A DNA stretch of 64,000 bases. It comes from NCEH01 sp040049195. GTDB taxonomy: Bacteria > Pseudomonadota > Alphaproteobacteria > Rhizobiales > Xanthobacteraceae. Of the stretch, positions 34,009 to 41,812 are shown in pieces. Each line of letters starts with the position of its first letter. The stretch's first letter is position 1. The stretch is taken from assembly GCF_040049195.1 (NCBI RefSeq), contig NZ_JBDZDL010000004.1. The stretch is one strand, 5' to 3'. The translations under genes were made by a program, and so were the position numbers. The notes below the pieces were generated by a model. It saw only the letters and a list, made by a program, of their open reading frames with translations, did no database searches and was not told the origin of the DNA.

Positions 34009-35982
34009 ATGTCCGATTCTTCAACGGCCCGCGCCTCGCGGGAGACAGCACGCGGCGCCTTCAAGGCGGTTGCGGCCGCCGGCGGCGCCCTGACGAAAAC
34101 CGTCGCCGCTTTGTGGCCCTATCTCTGGCCACAGGATCGCGCCGATCTCAAGGCGCGGGTGGTGGCGACCAGCGCGCTGATCGTGCTCGCCAAGCTCGCC
34201 ACCATGGCGGTGCCCTTCTTCTTCAAATGGGCGACCGACGCGCTCACCGCCCGGCCGGACGGGCAGGGCGACATCGATATCGCCTGGTTCCTGGCCGCGC
34301 CGGTGCTGCTGACGCTCGCCTATGGCGGCGCGCGCCTGGTGATGGCCGGCATCACCCAATTGCGCGACGGCATCTTCGCCAAGGTGGCGCTGCACGCGGT
34401 GCGCAAGCTGGCGCTCCAGACCTTCGAGCATATGCATGCGCTCTCCCTGCGCTTCCATCTGGAGCGCAAGACCGGCGGGCTGACCCGCGTGCTGGAGCGG
34501 GCGCGCGAGGGCATAGAGACCATCGTGCGCATGCTGGTGCTCCAGCTGGCGCCGACCGTGCTGGAAATGGTGCTGGTGCTGGTGGTCCTCGCCTTCGTCT
34601 TCGACTGGCGCTATGTGGCGGTCGTGGCGGTGACGGTGGCGCTCTACACCTGGTTCACCTATGCCGCGAGCGAGTGGCGCATTCAAATCCGCCGCGACAT
34701 GAACGAGAGCGACACCGAGGCCAACACCAAGGCCGTGGACAGCCTGCTCAATTACGAGACCGTGAAATATTTCGGCGCCGAGCGGTGGGAGACGGCGCGC
34801 TACGACCGCTCGGTCGCGCGCTATGAGAACGCCACCGTGCGCACCTTCACCTCGCTGGCGTGGCTGAACGCGGGGCAGGCGGCGATCTTCACCCTGGGGC
34901 TCACCTCCACCATGGTGTTGGCGGCGTTCGACGTGCGCTCCGGCCGCCAGAGCCTGGGCGGCTTCGTCATGGTCAATGCCATGATGATCCAGCTGTACCA
35001 GCCGCTGAACTTCCTCGGCATGATCTATCGCGAGATCAAGCAGGCCATCGTCGATATCGAGGCCATGTTCGCCGTGCTCTCGCGCGATCCCGAGATCGAG
35101 GACAAGCCGGGCGCCGGGGCGCTCCAGGTGAATGGCGGCACGGTGCGCTTCGAGAATGTGCGCTTCTCCTACGAGAACGACCGCGAGATCCTGAAGGGCA
35201 TTTCCTTCGAGGTGCCGGCGGGGCGCACGGTGGCCATCGTCGGGCCGTCGGGTGCCGGCAAGAGCACCATTTCGCGCCTCATGTTTCGCTTCTACGACGT
35301 GAAGAGCGGGCGCATCACCATCGACGGGCAGGACATTCGCGATGTGACGCAGGAGAGCCTGCGCGCCGCCATCGGCATGGTGCCGCAGGATACCGTGCTG
35401 TTCAACGACACCATCGCCTACAACATTCGCTACGGCCGGCAGGATGCCTCCGAGGCGGAGGTGGAGGAGGCGGCGAAGCTGGCGCAGATCGATCCTTTCA
35501 TCCGCGCCATGCCCAAGGGCTACAAGACCGAGGTGGGCGAGCGCGGGCTGAAGCTCTCCGGCGGCGAGAAGCAGCGCGTCGCCATTGCCCGCACCATCCT
35601 GAAGGCCCCGCCCATCCTGCTGCTGGACGAGGCGACCTCCGCTTTGGACAGCCATACGGAGAAGGAAATCCAGAACGCCCTCGAGCGGGTGTCCGAAGGG
35701 CGCACGACGCTGGTGATCGCGCACCGCCTGTCCACGGTGATCGGCGCCGACGAGATCCTGGTTCTGTCGCAGGGCACGGTGGCCGAGCGCGGCAGCCATG
35801 CCGAGCTTCTGGCCAAGGGCGGTCTTTATGCCGCGCTCTGGCGGCGCCAGCGCGAAGCGGACGACGCCCGCGAAAAGCTCGCCGCCGCGCAGGAAAGTCA
35901 CGTGCCGGTGCTCGACACGGATGCCGCGCCGGCGGTGCGGCTGGTGGACCATCACGAGGACGAGGCGAGCTCGGCGGCCTGA
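34009..35982 (+). CDS. ATM1-type ABC exporter, fused permease and ATPase
   Basis: 657 aa from ATG 34009 (TTG 34006 is adjacent). An N-terminal six-helix exporter domain is followed by an ATPase with Walker A GPSGAGKST (about residue 413), signature LSGGEKQRVAIARTIL (about 515) and Walker B ILLLDEATSALD (about 535). The NYETVKYFGAERWE segment is typical of the HMT1/ATM1/ABCB6 heavy-metal and glutathione-conjugate exporters. Bacterial members export glutathione-metal adducts or oxidised glutathione. The tail after about 610 is low-complexity. The upstream ArsR-type regulator supports a metal- or thiol-stress role. Confidence 0.93.
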   Translation: MSDSSTARASRETARGAFKAVAAAGGALTKTVAALWPYLWPQDRADLKARVVATSALIVLAKLATMAVPFFFKWATDALTARPDGQGDIDIAWFLAAPVLLTLAYGGARLVMAGITQLRDGIFAKVALHAVRKLALQTFEHMHALSLRFHLERKTGGLTRVLERAREGIETIVRMLVLQLAPTVLEMVLVLVVLAFVFDWRYVAVVAVTVALYTWFTYAASEWRIQIRRDMNESDTEANTKAVDSLLNYETVKYFGAERWETARYDRSVARYENATVRTFTSLAWLNAGQAAIFTLGLTSTMVLAAFDVRSGRQSLGGFVMVNAMMIQLYQPLNFLGMIYREIKQAIVDIEAMFAVLSRDPEIEDKPGAGALQVNGGTVRFENVRFSYENDREILKGISFEVPAGRTVAIVGPSGAGKSTISRLMFRFYDVKSGRITIDGQDIRDVTQESLRAAIGMVPQDTVLFNDTIAYNIRYGRQDASEAEVEEAAKLAQIDPFIRAMPKGYKTEVGERGLKLSGGEKQRVAIARTILKAPPILLLDEATSALDSHTEKEIQNALERVSEGRTTLVIAHRLSTVIGADEILVLSQGTVAERGSHAELLAKGGLYAALWRRQREADDAREKLAAAQESHVPVLDTDAAPAVRLVDHHEDEASSAA

Positions 35983-36014
35983 TGGCGTCGGGCCGGGCGC
36001 GCGTTCTCTGGCCG

Positions 36015-36141
36015 CCCCCTCACCCCAACCCTCTCCCCGGCGGGGAGAGGGGGCTTCTCGCGGCGCCGCACGCTGTGCTGGCCGGCTCCTCACCTCTCCC
36101 CCACGGGGAGAGGTCGACCGCGCAGCGGGCGGGTGAGGGGG
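36015..36141. repeat. Palindromic interspersed repeat, copy A
   Basis: A 127 bp element with perfect 11 bp terminal inverted repeats, CCCCCTCACCC and GGGTGAGGGGG. It contains two internal short palindromes of the type CTCTCCCC-(4 nt)-GGGGAGAG. It starts 33 nt after the ABC exporter stop and abuts the stop of the DUF559 gene. Copy B at 36594-36714 shares most of its right half, including GCTGGCCGGCTCCTCACCTC. It resembles REP/MITE-like elements common in high-GC alphaproteobacteria; no transposase is present. Confidence 0.8.
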
Positions 36142-36142
36142 C

Positions 36143-36493
36143 TCAGCGGAACGGCAATTCTAGCTCCTGCCGGAGCATCTCGGCGACGCCATCCAGATTA
36201 TCGTACACATCCTGGTTCGACACGCGCACGAGTCTGAACCTGCACGCATGCAGATAGGCGGTGCGTCGGCCATCGCGGTCGCGCTCCGTGACGCCATCGT
36301 GGGTGACCCCGTCCACCTCCACCACCAGCGATGCGGCGAGGCAGACAAAGTCAACCACGAACGGGCCGACGGGATGCTGCCGGCGAAACTTCCACCCCAC
36401 GAACCGACGCCCCCGCAGCAGGCGCCAAAGCACCGCTTCGGCCGAGGTCTGTTCGTGACGCAAGCGTCTCGCGCGTGTGACGAGAGAAGTCAT
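36143..36493 (-). CDS. DUF559 endonuclease-like protein
   Basis: 116 aa from ATG 36493, with GGGGGA just upstream. The domain is complete: RARRLRHEQTSAEAVLWRLL, GWKFRRQHPVGPFVVDFVCL, and LVVEVDGVTHDG with the acidic residues of a PD-(D/E)xK/Vsr-like nuclease fold. Family members are thought to act in DNA repair or restriction, but the substrate is undefined. The gene is bracketed by two copies of the same palindromic repeat. This suggests the repeats and gene have moved or been exchanged together, or that the repeats act as its terminators. Confidence 0.9.
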   Translation of the reverse strand: MTSLVTRARRLRHEQTSAEAVLWRLLRGRRFVGWKFRRQHPVGPFVVDFVCLAASLVVEVDGVTHDGVTERDRDGRRTAYLHACRFRLVRVSNQDVYDNLDGVAEMLRQELELPFR

Positions 36494-36593
36494 ATCCCCC
36501 AGGTCCTGCCCCGCCTCGGTTTTGCCGAGGGGAGGGGCGGTACGCAAGACCTCATCGCGCGGATTGGGGTGTTCGGGTTAAAGGCGTGTCTTG

Positions 36594-36714
36594 CCCCCCA
36601 GCCCTCTACCCGTTGGGGAGAGGGGGGCTTCTTGCAGCGGCGGGCGCCGCGCTGGCCGGCTCCTCACCTCTCCCCGTCGGGAGAGGTCGACCGCGCCGCG
36701 GGCGGGTGAGGGGG
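36594..36714. repeat. Palindromic interspersed repeat, copy B
   Basis: A 121 bp copy of the element at 36015-36141, in the same orientation. The right terminal repeat GGGTGAGGGGG is intact, while the left end is degenerate (CCCCCCAGCCC). Internal palindromes CTACCC-GTTG-GGGAG and CTCTCCCC-GTC-GGGAGAG are kept. It lies about 100 nt upstream of the DUF559 start. Confidence 0.8.
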
Positions 36715-36920
36715 CGTCTCCCCTCCACCGGCACCGACTGCCCAATTTAAAGGCGCTGCCTCCCCGCGCTTCCCCGCCGCCCGAGCGGAAAGCCGGATGC
36801 TCAGGCTCGCGTGCGCGCTGCCGAAATCCGCGGCGAACATTCGCCCGAAATGGCGGTGTCGTGCGGCGAAAAGCGGCGGAGAGGTCTCACGAAACCACTG
36901 TTCGTCTGCCGCAAGTCCTT

Positions 36921-36936
36921 GGTTTCACGTGAAACA
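36921..36936. other. Candidate parS centromere site
   Basis: GGTTTCACGTGAAACA matches the ParB-binding parS consensus TGTTTCACGTGAAACA at 15 of 16 positions; the central GTTTCACGTGAAAC is a perfect 14 bp palindrome. It is intergenic, about 220 nt upstream of psd. parS sites nucleate ParB spreading for chromosome or plasmid segregation and usually lie near the replication origin. No parA or parB gene is in the window, so the assignment rests on sequence match alone. Confidence 0.6.
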
Positions 36937-37081
36937 TTTTGCGGAACACCGCGCCGGGCCTGGAGCACTCCCGCCAGATGCACGCGCAAAGACCTGAAAA
37001 AACGCCTGCGCGAAAAACCGCGGTCCCTTCCCCCGCCCCCTCCCGGCGGCCCGCGCCGGGCGCGCGCCGCACGATCGCCAT

Positions 37082-37110
37082 TTGACGGCGGGGCAGGGGG
37101 TGACTACCTG
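37082..37110 (+). promoter_or_regulatory. Candidate promoter for psd-pssA
   Basis: TTGACG, a 17 nt spacer and TACCTG lie 44 nt upstream of the psd start. The -35 element is good and the -10 is poor. Confidence 0.35.
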
Positions 37111-37153
37111 TTTTCTCCGCGCCCCGAACGCGCGGCCTGATCCGGAGACTTGA

Positions 37154-37855
37154 GTGTCCATCGTCGCGTCCGTCCGCAAGAGCCTCGTTCCCATCCATCG
37201 CGAAGGCTATCCCTTCATCGCCATCGCGGTGGTGATCGCCCTCGGCCTGCTGATGGTCTCCACTTTCTTCGGCATGATCGCGCTGGGGCTCGCCCTTTGG
37301 ACGACCCTGTTCTTCCGCGATCCGCCGCGCGTGACCCCGTTGCGCGAGGGGCTCGTGGTCGCGCCCGCCGACGGCACGGTGTCGCAGATTTCGCTCGCCG
37401 TCCCGCCGCGGGAGCTTGACCTTTCCGACACCCCCCTGCTGCGCGTGTCGATCTTCATGAACGTGTTCAACGTGCACGTGAATCGCGCCCCGGTCTCCGG
37501 CCGCATCGAACGCGTCGCTTACAAGCCGGGCATTTTTCTCAACGCCGACCTGGACAAGGCGAGCGAGGACAATGAGCGCAACGGCCTGGTGTTCCGCACC
37601 GCCGCCGGCCCCATCGGCTGCGTCCAGATCGCCGGCCTGATCGCGCGGCGCATCGTGTGTTTCGTACGCGAGGGCGAGGAATTGGGCGCGGGCGAACGCT
37701 TCGGCCTGATCCGCTTCGGCTCGCGGGTGGATGTGTATCTGCCGGTCGGCACGCGGGTGCAGGTGGCGGAAGGCCAGCTGACCACGGCGGGCGAGACCGT
37801 GATCGCCGATTTCGCCGCGCCGGGCGTGCGCGACACCGCCTATCGCGTGAGCTGA
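37154..37855 (+). CDS. psd: Phosphatidylserine decarboxylase proenzyme
   Basis: 233 aa, the short alphaproteobacterial form, from a GTG start. A membrane region (about 20-50) precedes the catalytic domain: APADGTVSQIS, SIFMNVFNVHVNRAPVSG, and the self-cleavage site between Gly189 and Ser190 in RFGSRVD, which releases a roughly 44-residue alpha chain carrying the pyruvoyl group. The enzyme makes phosphatidylethanolamine. pssA, which supplies its substrate, starts 4 nt downstream, so the two steps are encoded together. Confidence 0.96.
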   Translation: MSIVASVRKSLVPIHREGYPFIAIAVVIALGLLMVSTFFGMIALGLALWTTLFFRDPPRVTPLREGLVVAPADGTVSQISLAVPPRELDLSDTPLLRVSIFMNVFNVHVNRAPVSGRIERVAYKPGIFLNADLDKASEDNERNGLVFRTAAGPIGCVQIAGLIARRIVCFVREGEELGAGERFGLIRFGSRVDVYLPVGTRVQVAEGQLTTAGETVIADFAAPGVRDTAYRVS

Positions 37856-37858
37856 GAA

Positions 37859-38680
37859 ATGGCCGCCTCCCTTCCTCCCCTCGATCCGCAGGGCACGCCG
37901 CAGGTCTGGCGCCTGGGCAAGATCCCGGTCCGCGTTCTGCTGCCGAACCTCGTGACCTTGCTGGCTTTATGCTCCGGCCTCACGGCGGTGCGCATGGCGA
38001 TCGAGGGGCGGCTGGAGCTGGCGCTTGCGGCGATCGTCTTCGCCGCCATCCTGGACGGGGTCGATGGCCGGCTGGCGCGGGCCCTGAAAGGCACCTCCCG
38101 CTTCGGCGCGGAGCTGGACAGCCTCGCCGACTTCGTCAATTTCGGCTGCGCCCCGGCCCTGATCCTTTATCTGTGGGGCCTCGACATGGTGGGCTCCATC
38201 GGCTGGCTGGTGGTGCTGATCTTCGCCATCTGCGCGGCGCTGCGCCTCGCGCGCTTCAACGTGATGCTTGACGACCCCAACCGCCCGGCGTTCGCGGCGG
38301 ACTTCTTCACCGGCATCCCCGCGCCCGCCGGCGCCATCGTGGCGCTGCTCCCCGTCTATCTCGACCTGCTCGGCCTGCCGCGCGGCGGCGCTACGGCCCC
38401 GGTGGCGCTGGTCTATTGCCTGTGCATCGGCCTGCTCATGATCTCCAAGGTGCCGGCTTATTCCGGCAAGACGCTGGGCAAGCGCGTGCGGCGGGACATG
38501 GTGCTGCCGCTGTTCGTCGTGGTGGCCATGTTCGTCGGCCTGCTCGCCAGCTACCCCTGGACCGTGCTCGCGGCGTGCAGCCTTTTGTACCTCGGCTTCC
38601 TGCCCTTCTCGTTCCTGCGCTACCGCCGGCTGATGGCGGCCCATATTGCGGAAACCGAAGCCGCCCCGCCCCCCACCTGA
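37859..38680 (+). CDS. pssA: CDP-diacylglycerol-serine O-phosphatidyltransferase
   Basis: 273 aa integral membrane enzyme with about eight helices. The CDP-alcohol phosphatidyltransferase signature is complete: LDGVDGRLARAL, GTSRFGAELDSLADFVNFG, with the three aspartates that bind the metal. It joins CDP-diacylglycerol and serine to phosphatidylserine, which Psd then decarboxylates. It follows psd by 3 nt and is followed by a perfect 10 bp hairpin. Confidence 0.96.
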   Translation: MAASLPPLDPQGTPQVWRLGKIPVRVLLPNLVTLLALCSGLTAVRMAIEGRLELALAAIVFAAILDGVDGRLARALKGTSRFGAELDSLADFVNFGCAPALILYLWGLDMVGSIGWLVVLIFAICAALRLARFNVMLDDPNRPAFAADFFTGIPAPAGAIVALLPVYLDLLGLPRGGATAPVALVYCLCIGLLMISKVPAYSGKTLGKRVRRDMVLPLFVVVAMFVGLLASYPWTVLAACSLLYLGFLPFSFLRYRRLMAAHIAETEAAPPPT

Positions 38681-38702
38681 CCGTCCCATAGCAGTAACAT
38701 CC

Positions 38703-38727
38703 GCCGCGCGACCCCACGTCGCGCGGC
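38703..38727 (+). terminator. Strong hairpin after pssA
   Basis: A perfect 10 bp stem, GCCGCGCGAC and GTCGCGCGGC, with a CCCAC loop 22 nt after the stop. There is no T-run; it may act with Rho or as an mRNA 3' end. Confidence 0.55.
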
Positions 38728-38760
38728 ACATCCCGTTGTGCCAACATGATGCTATTTGTA

Positions 38761-38776
38761 GAATATTCGTATATTC
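38761..38776. promoter_or_regulatory. AT-rich palindrome upstream of the amide transporter operon
   Basis: GAATATTCGTATATTC is a 16 bp inverted repeat with mismatches only at two symmetric inner positions. It lies in a locally AT-rich 279 nt spacer, 140 nt upstream of the candidate sigma-54 promoter. An activator or GntR-type operator is plausible. Confidence 0.4.
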
Positions 38777-38915
38777 GCGCTCATGTGCAAATGCATGCAA
38801 TGACGCCACATATGCCTAATTTAACGGCAAATAGCCTGAGATAAGCGCCGGCTTAGCAGCTATTTTTATTATCCAAGCCTTTGAAAATGAATGATAATTA
38901 AAAAACGGTATGCAA

Positions 38916-38931
38916 TTGGCACATCCCTTGA
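38916..38931 (+). promoter_or_regulatory. Candidate sigma-54 promoter of the amide uptake operon
   Basis: TTGGCACATCCCTTGA carries the -24 TTGGCAC element and a -12 TTG at exact sigma-54 spacing, differing from the consensus TTGC by the final base (A for C). It lies 28 nt before the binding-protein start. Sigma-54 with an NtrC-type activator commonly drives nitrogen scavenging, which fits the amidase genes downstream. Confidence 0.55.
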
Positions 38932-38959
38932 ATGAGAGAGCGCAGGGACGCTTTCTCAG

Positions 38960-40597
38960 ATGGGGATCGAAGGCATGAATCGTCGCGAGTTTATCAAAAC
39001 GGCTTCTGTAACTGCCACCGCCAGCGCGGCGGGGGTTGCGGCACCGGCGGTGTTCTCTTCCGCGCAGGCCCAGGCCCGTTCGGAAACCTTGCTGATCGTC
39101 TCCGAGAGCGGGCCGAACAATCTCGACGTCCAGGGTGTTGGCACCAATGTGCCCGGCTATGAAGTCAGCTGGAATTGCTACGATCGCCTGATCACCCATC
39201 CCATGAAGGATGTGAATGGCACGCCCTATTACGACCGCGACAAGATCGAGGGCGAGCTGGCCGAGGACATGACTCTCGGCGACATGTCGGCGACCTTCAA
39301 GCTGAAGAAAAACGCCACCTTCCAGGACGGCACCCCCGTGACCGCCAAGGACGTGAAATGGTCCATGGACCGGGCGGTCAGCGTCGGCGGCTTCCCCACC
39401 TTCCAGATGAAGGCCGGCTCGCTGGAGAAGCCGGAGCAGTTCGTGGTGGTGGATGACCACACCTTCCGCGTCGATTTCCTGCGCAAGGATCGCCTCACCA
39501 TTCCCGATCTGGCGGTGGTGGTGCCGTGCGTGATGAATTCCGAACTGCTGAAGAAGAACGCGACGGCGCAGGATCCCTGGGCCCTGGAATATGCCAAGCA
39601 GAACACTGTCGGCTCCGGCGCCTACAAGGTGACCAAATGGACCCCCGGCACCGAAGTGGTGTTCGAGCGCAACGAAAAATGGGTCGGCGGCCCGATGCCC
39701 AAGATCAAGCGGGTGATCTGGCGCATGGTGCCCTCCGCCGGCAATCGTCGCGCGCTGCTGGAGCGCGGCGACGCGGATATCTCCTATGACCTGCCCAACA
39801 AGGATTTCGTCGAGCTGAAGGACAGCGGCAAGCTGACCATCATCTCCACGCCGTATTCAAACGGCCTGCAATATATCGGCATGAACGTCACCAAGCCGCC
39901 CTTCGACAATCTTAAGGTTCGCCAGGCGATCGCCTATGCCATTCCCTACCAGAAGATCATGGATGCGGTTCTGTTCGGGCTCGGCAAGCCCATGTTCGGC
40001 GCTGCGCCGGGGGGCGTGAGCCAGCCGGTGTGGCCGCAGCCCGCCCCGTTCACGACCGATCTCGTCAAGGCCAAGCAATTGCTGACCGAGGCCGGCTATC
40101 CCAACGGGCTCGAGACCACCATTTCGTTCGACCTCGGCTTTGCCGGCGTGAACGAGCCCTTGTGCGTGCTGCTGCAGGAAAACCTGCAGGAACTCGGCAT
40201 CAAGACCACGATCAACAAGATCCCCGGCGCCAACTGGCGCACGGAGTTGAACAAGAAAGAGCTGCCGCTCTTCACCAACGTGTTCTCAGGTTGGCTGGAT
40301 TATCCCGAATACTTCTTCTTCTGGTGCTACCACGGGCAAAATTCCGTGTTCAACACCATGAGCTACAAATCGGCAGCGATGGATGCTTTCATCGACGGCG
40401 CCCGCGCCGCAGCGGCGAACGGCGACAAGGTTGCCTACGATGCCGATGTGAAGGGCATGATCGACCTTGCGTTTGCCGATGTGCCCCGCATCCCGCTCTA
40501 CCAGCCGTATGTGAACATCGCGATGCAGAAGAACGTCTCCGGCTACGAATACTGGTTCCACCGCCGGCTGGACTATCGCTCCTTCGTGAAGAGCTGA
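38960..40597 (+). CDS. ABC transporter periplasmic binding protein, dipeptide/oligopeptide family 5
   Basis: 545 aa; ATG 38975 is an alternative start five codons in. The twin-arginine signal MNRREFIKTASVTATASAA predicts Tat export. The mature protein is a family 5 binding protein: NLDVQGVGTNVPGYEVSWNCYDRL, FQDGTPVTAKDVKWSMDRA, GSGAYKVTKWTPGTEVVFERN, and KVRQAIAYAIPYQKIM. Such proteins bind peptides, opines, nickel chelates or small amides. Gene order with AtzG/AtzE homologues points to an amide ligand, which is inference. About 200 nt, including a partial repeat, separate it from the first permease gene. Confidence 0.93.
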   Translation: MGIEGMNRREFIKTASVTATASAAGVAAPAVFSSAQAQARSETLLIVSESGPNNLDVQGVGTNVPGYEVSWNCYDRLITHPMKDVNGTPYYDRDKIEGELAEDMTLGDMSATFKLKKNATFQDGTPVTAKDVKWSMDRAVSVGGFPTFQMKAGSLEKPEQFVVVDDHTFRVDFLRKDRLTIPDLAVVVPCVMNSELLKKNATAQDPWALEYAKQNTVGSGAYKVTKWTPGTEVVFERNEKWVGGPMPKIKRVIWRMVPSAGNRRALLERGDADISYDLPNKDFVELKDSGKLTIISTPYSNGLQYIGMNVTKPPFDNLKVRQAIAYAIPYQKIMDAVLFGLGKPMFGAAPGGVSQPVWPQPAPFTTDLVKAKQLLTEAGYPNGLETTISFDLGFAGVNEPLCVLLQENLQELGIKTTINKIPGANWRTELNKKELPLFTNVFSGWLDYPEYFFFWCYHGQNSVFNTMSYKSAAMDAFIDGARAAAANGDKVAYDADVKGMIDLAFADVPRIPLYQPYVNIAMQKNVSGYEYWFHRRLDYRSFVKS

Positions 40598-40636
40598 ATG
40601 TATCGTCCTCCGCGCGTCTCCCTCGCCTGCGGCGGC

Positions 40637-40670
40637 TCCCTCACCCTCTACCCAATGGGGAGAGGGACTC
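40637..40670. repeat. Partial palindromic repeat, copy C
   Basis: A fragment of the interspersed repeat (TCCCTCACCCTCTACCCAAT followed by GGGGAGAGGGACTC) sits between the binding-protein and permease genes. Only the left half-element is recognisable. Confidence 0.6.
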
Positions 40671-40798
40671 CTTCGGTGCGGAGGCAGGGGGTCCGATTCA
40701 CGGGCGCAGGCGCGGTCTGTTCCCGGTCTTTCGGGGAGGGGTGGAAAGGGAGCATCGCGGGCGGGCGCGTATCCCGCACCAGCTGAAAGGAAGCTGTG

Positions 40799-41812
40799 AT
40801 GTTGAAGCTCATCGCCAGCCGCATCGCCACCGCGATCCCGAGCCTGATCGGCGTGGTGATCGTGACCTTCATGCTTACCCGCGTGCTGCCGGGGGACGCC
40901 GCAGCCTATTTCGCCGGTCCCGCCGCCACTCCTCAGGCCATCGCGGAAATCCGCACCAAGCTCGGCCTCGACAAGCCGCTGCCCGTGCAGTTCGTGGACT
41001 ATGTTTCCGCGCTGGCAAAAGGCGATCTCGGCTCCTCGCTCTCCACGGGCCAGCCGGTGGCGAGCGAGATCGCGAGCCGGCTGCCCGCCTCCGCCGAACT
41101 CACGCTCTCGGGGCTCATCCTGGCGCTCGCCATCGCCATTCCGTTCGGAATCATGGCGGCGGTCAGGCAGGGCACATGGATTGATCATGCCTGCCGCGTG
41201 ATCACCACCGCCGGCGTGTCTCTACCTGTGTTCTTCACCGGCTTGCTGCTGGTCTATGTGTTCTATTTCAAGCTCGGCTGGGCGCCTGCGCCACTCGGGC
41301 GGCTGGATGTGTTCTATACGGCGCCACCCACGGTCACCGGCTTTTATCTCATCGACAGTTTGATTGCCGGGGATTTCGAGACGTTCCGCTCGGCCGCCGC
41401 CCAATTGGCGATCCCGACGGTAACGCTCGCCATCTTTGCCCTCGCGCCGATCGCCCGCATCACGCGCGCCTCCATGCTCTCGGTGCTGTCGTCGGAATTC
41501 GTGCGCACGGCGCGGGCGGCGGGGCTGACGCCGTACAAGGTCATCATGGTCTATGCCTTCCGCAATGCCATGCTGCCGGTGATCACCACGCTCGGCATGG
41601 TGTTCTCCTTCCTGCTCGGCGCCAATGTGCTGGTGGAGAAGGTGTTCGCCTGGCCGGGCATCGGCTCCTATGCGGTCGAGGCGCTGATCTCCTCGGACTA
41701 TGCGCCGGTGCAGGGCTTCGTGCTCGCCATGGCCGTTCTCTACATCGTCCTCAATCTCGTGATCGACCTCGCCTACGGCGTCATCGATCCGCGCGCACGG
41801 AGCGAAGCATGA
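40799..41812 (+). CDS. ABC transporter permease, DppB/OppB family
   Basis: 337 aa from ATG 40799, with AAAGGAAG upstream (GTG 40796 is adjacent). About six membrane helices with the N-terminal MLKLIASRIATAIPSLIGVV helix, the DPP-type segment LGLDKPLPVQFVDYVSALAKGDLGSS, and the cytoplasmic EAA loop RAAGLTPYKVIMVYAFRNAMLP that docks the ATPase. It forms the channel with the DppC-like protein whose start overlaps its stop (ATGA). Confidence 0.94.
   Translation: MLKLIASRIATAIPSLIGVVIVTFMLTRVLPGDAAAYFAGPAATPQAIAEIRTKLGLDKPLPVQFVDYVSALAKGDLGSSLSTGQPVASEIASRLPASAELTLSGLILALAIAIPFGIMAAVRQGTWIDHACRVITTAGVSLPVFFTGLLLVYVFYFKLGWAPAPLGRLDVFYTAPPTVTGFYLIDSLIAGDFETFRSAAAQLAIPTVTLAIFALAPIARITRASMLSVLSSEFVRTARAAGLTPYKVIMVYAFRNAMLPVITTLGMVFSFLLGANVLVEKVFAWPGIGSYAVEALISSDYAPVQGFVLAMAVLYIVLNLVIDLAYGVIDPRARSEA

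Larger units (their letters stand above)
36494..37153. other. 660 nt non-coding region with repeat, parS and psd promoter
   Basis: No gene is supported here. The region holds repeat copy B (36594-36714), a near-consensus parS palindrome (36921-36936) and a candidate promoter ahead of psd (37082-37110). The stretches 36500-36590 and 36715-36920 show no other structure I can support. Confidence 0.7.

Noticed and set aside
34021..36093. 690-codon frame antisense to the ATM1-type exporter
   Set aside because: Composition is typical of codon-bias shadows; the + strand has all ABC motifs.
36015..36714. CRISPR array or insertion sequence
   Set aside because: Only two long imperfect copies with a gene between them, no regular spacers, and no transposase frame.
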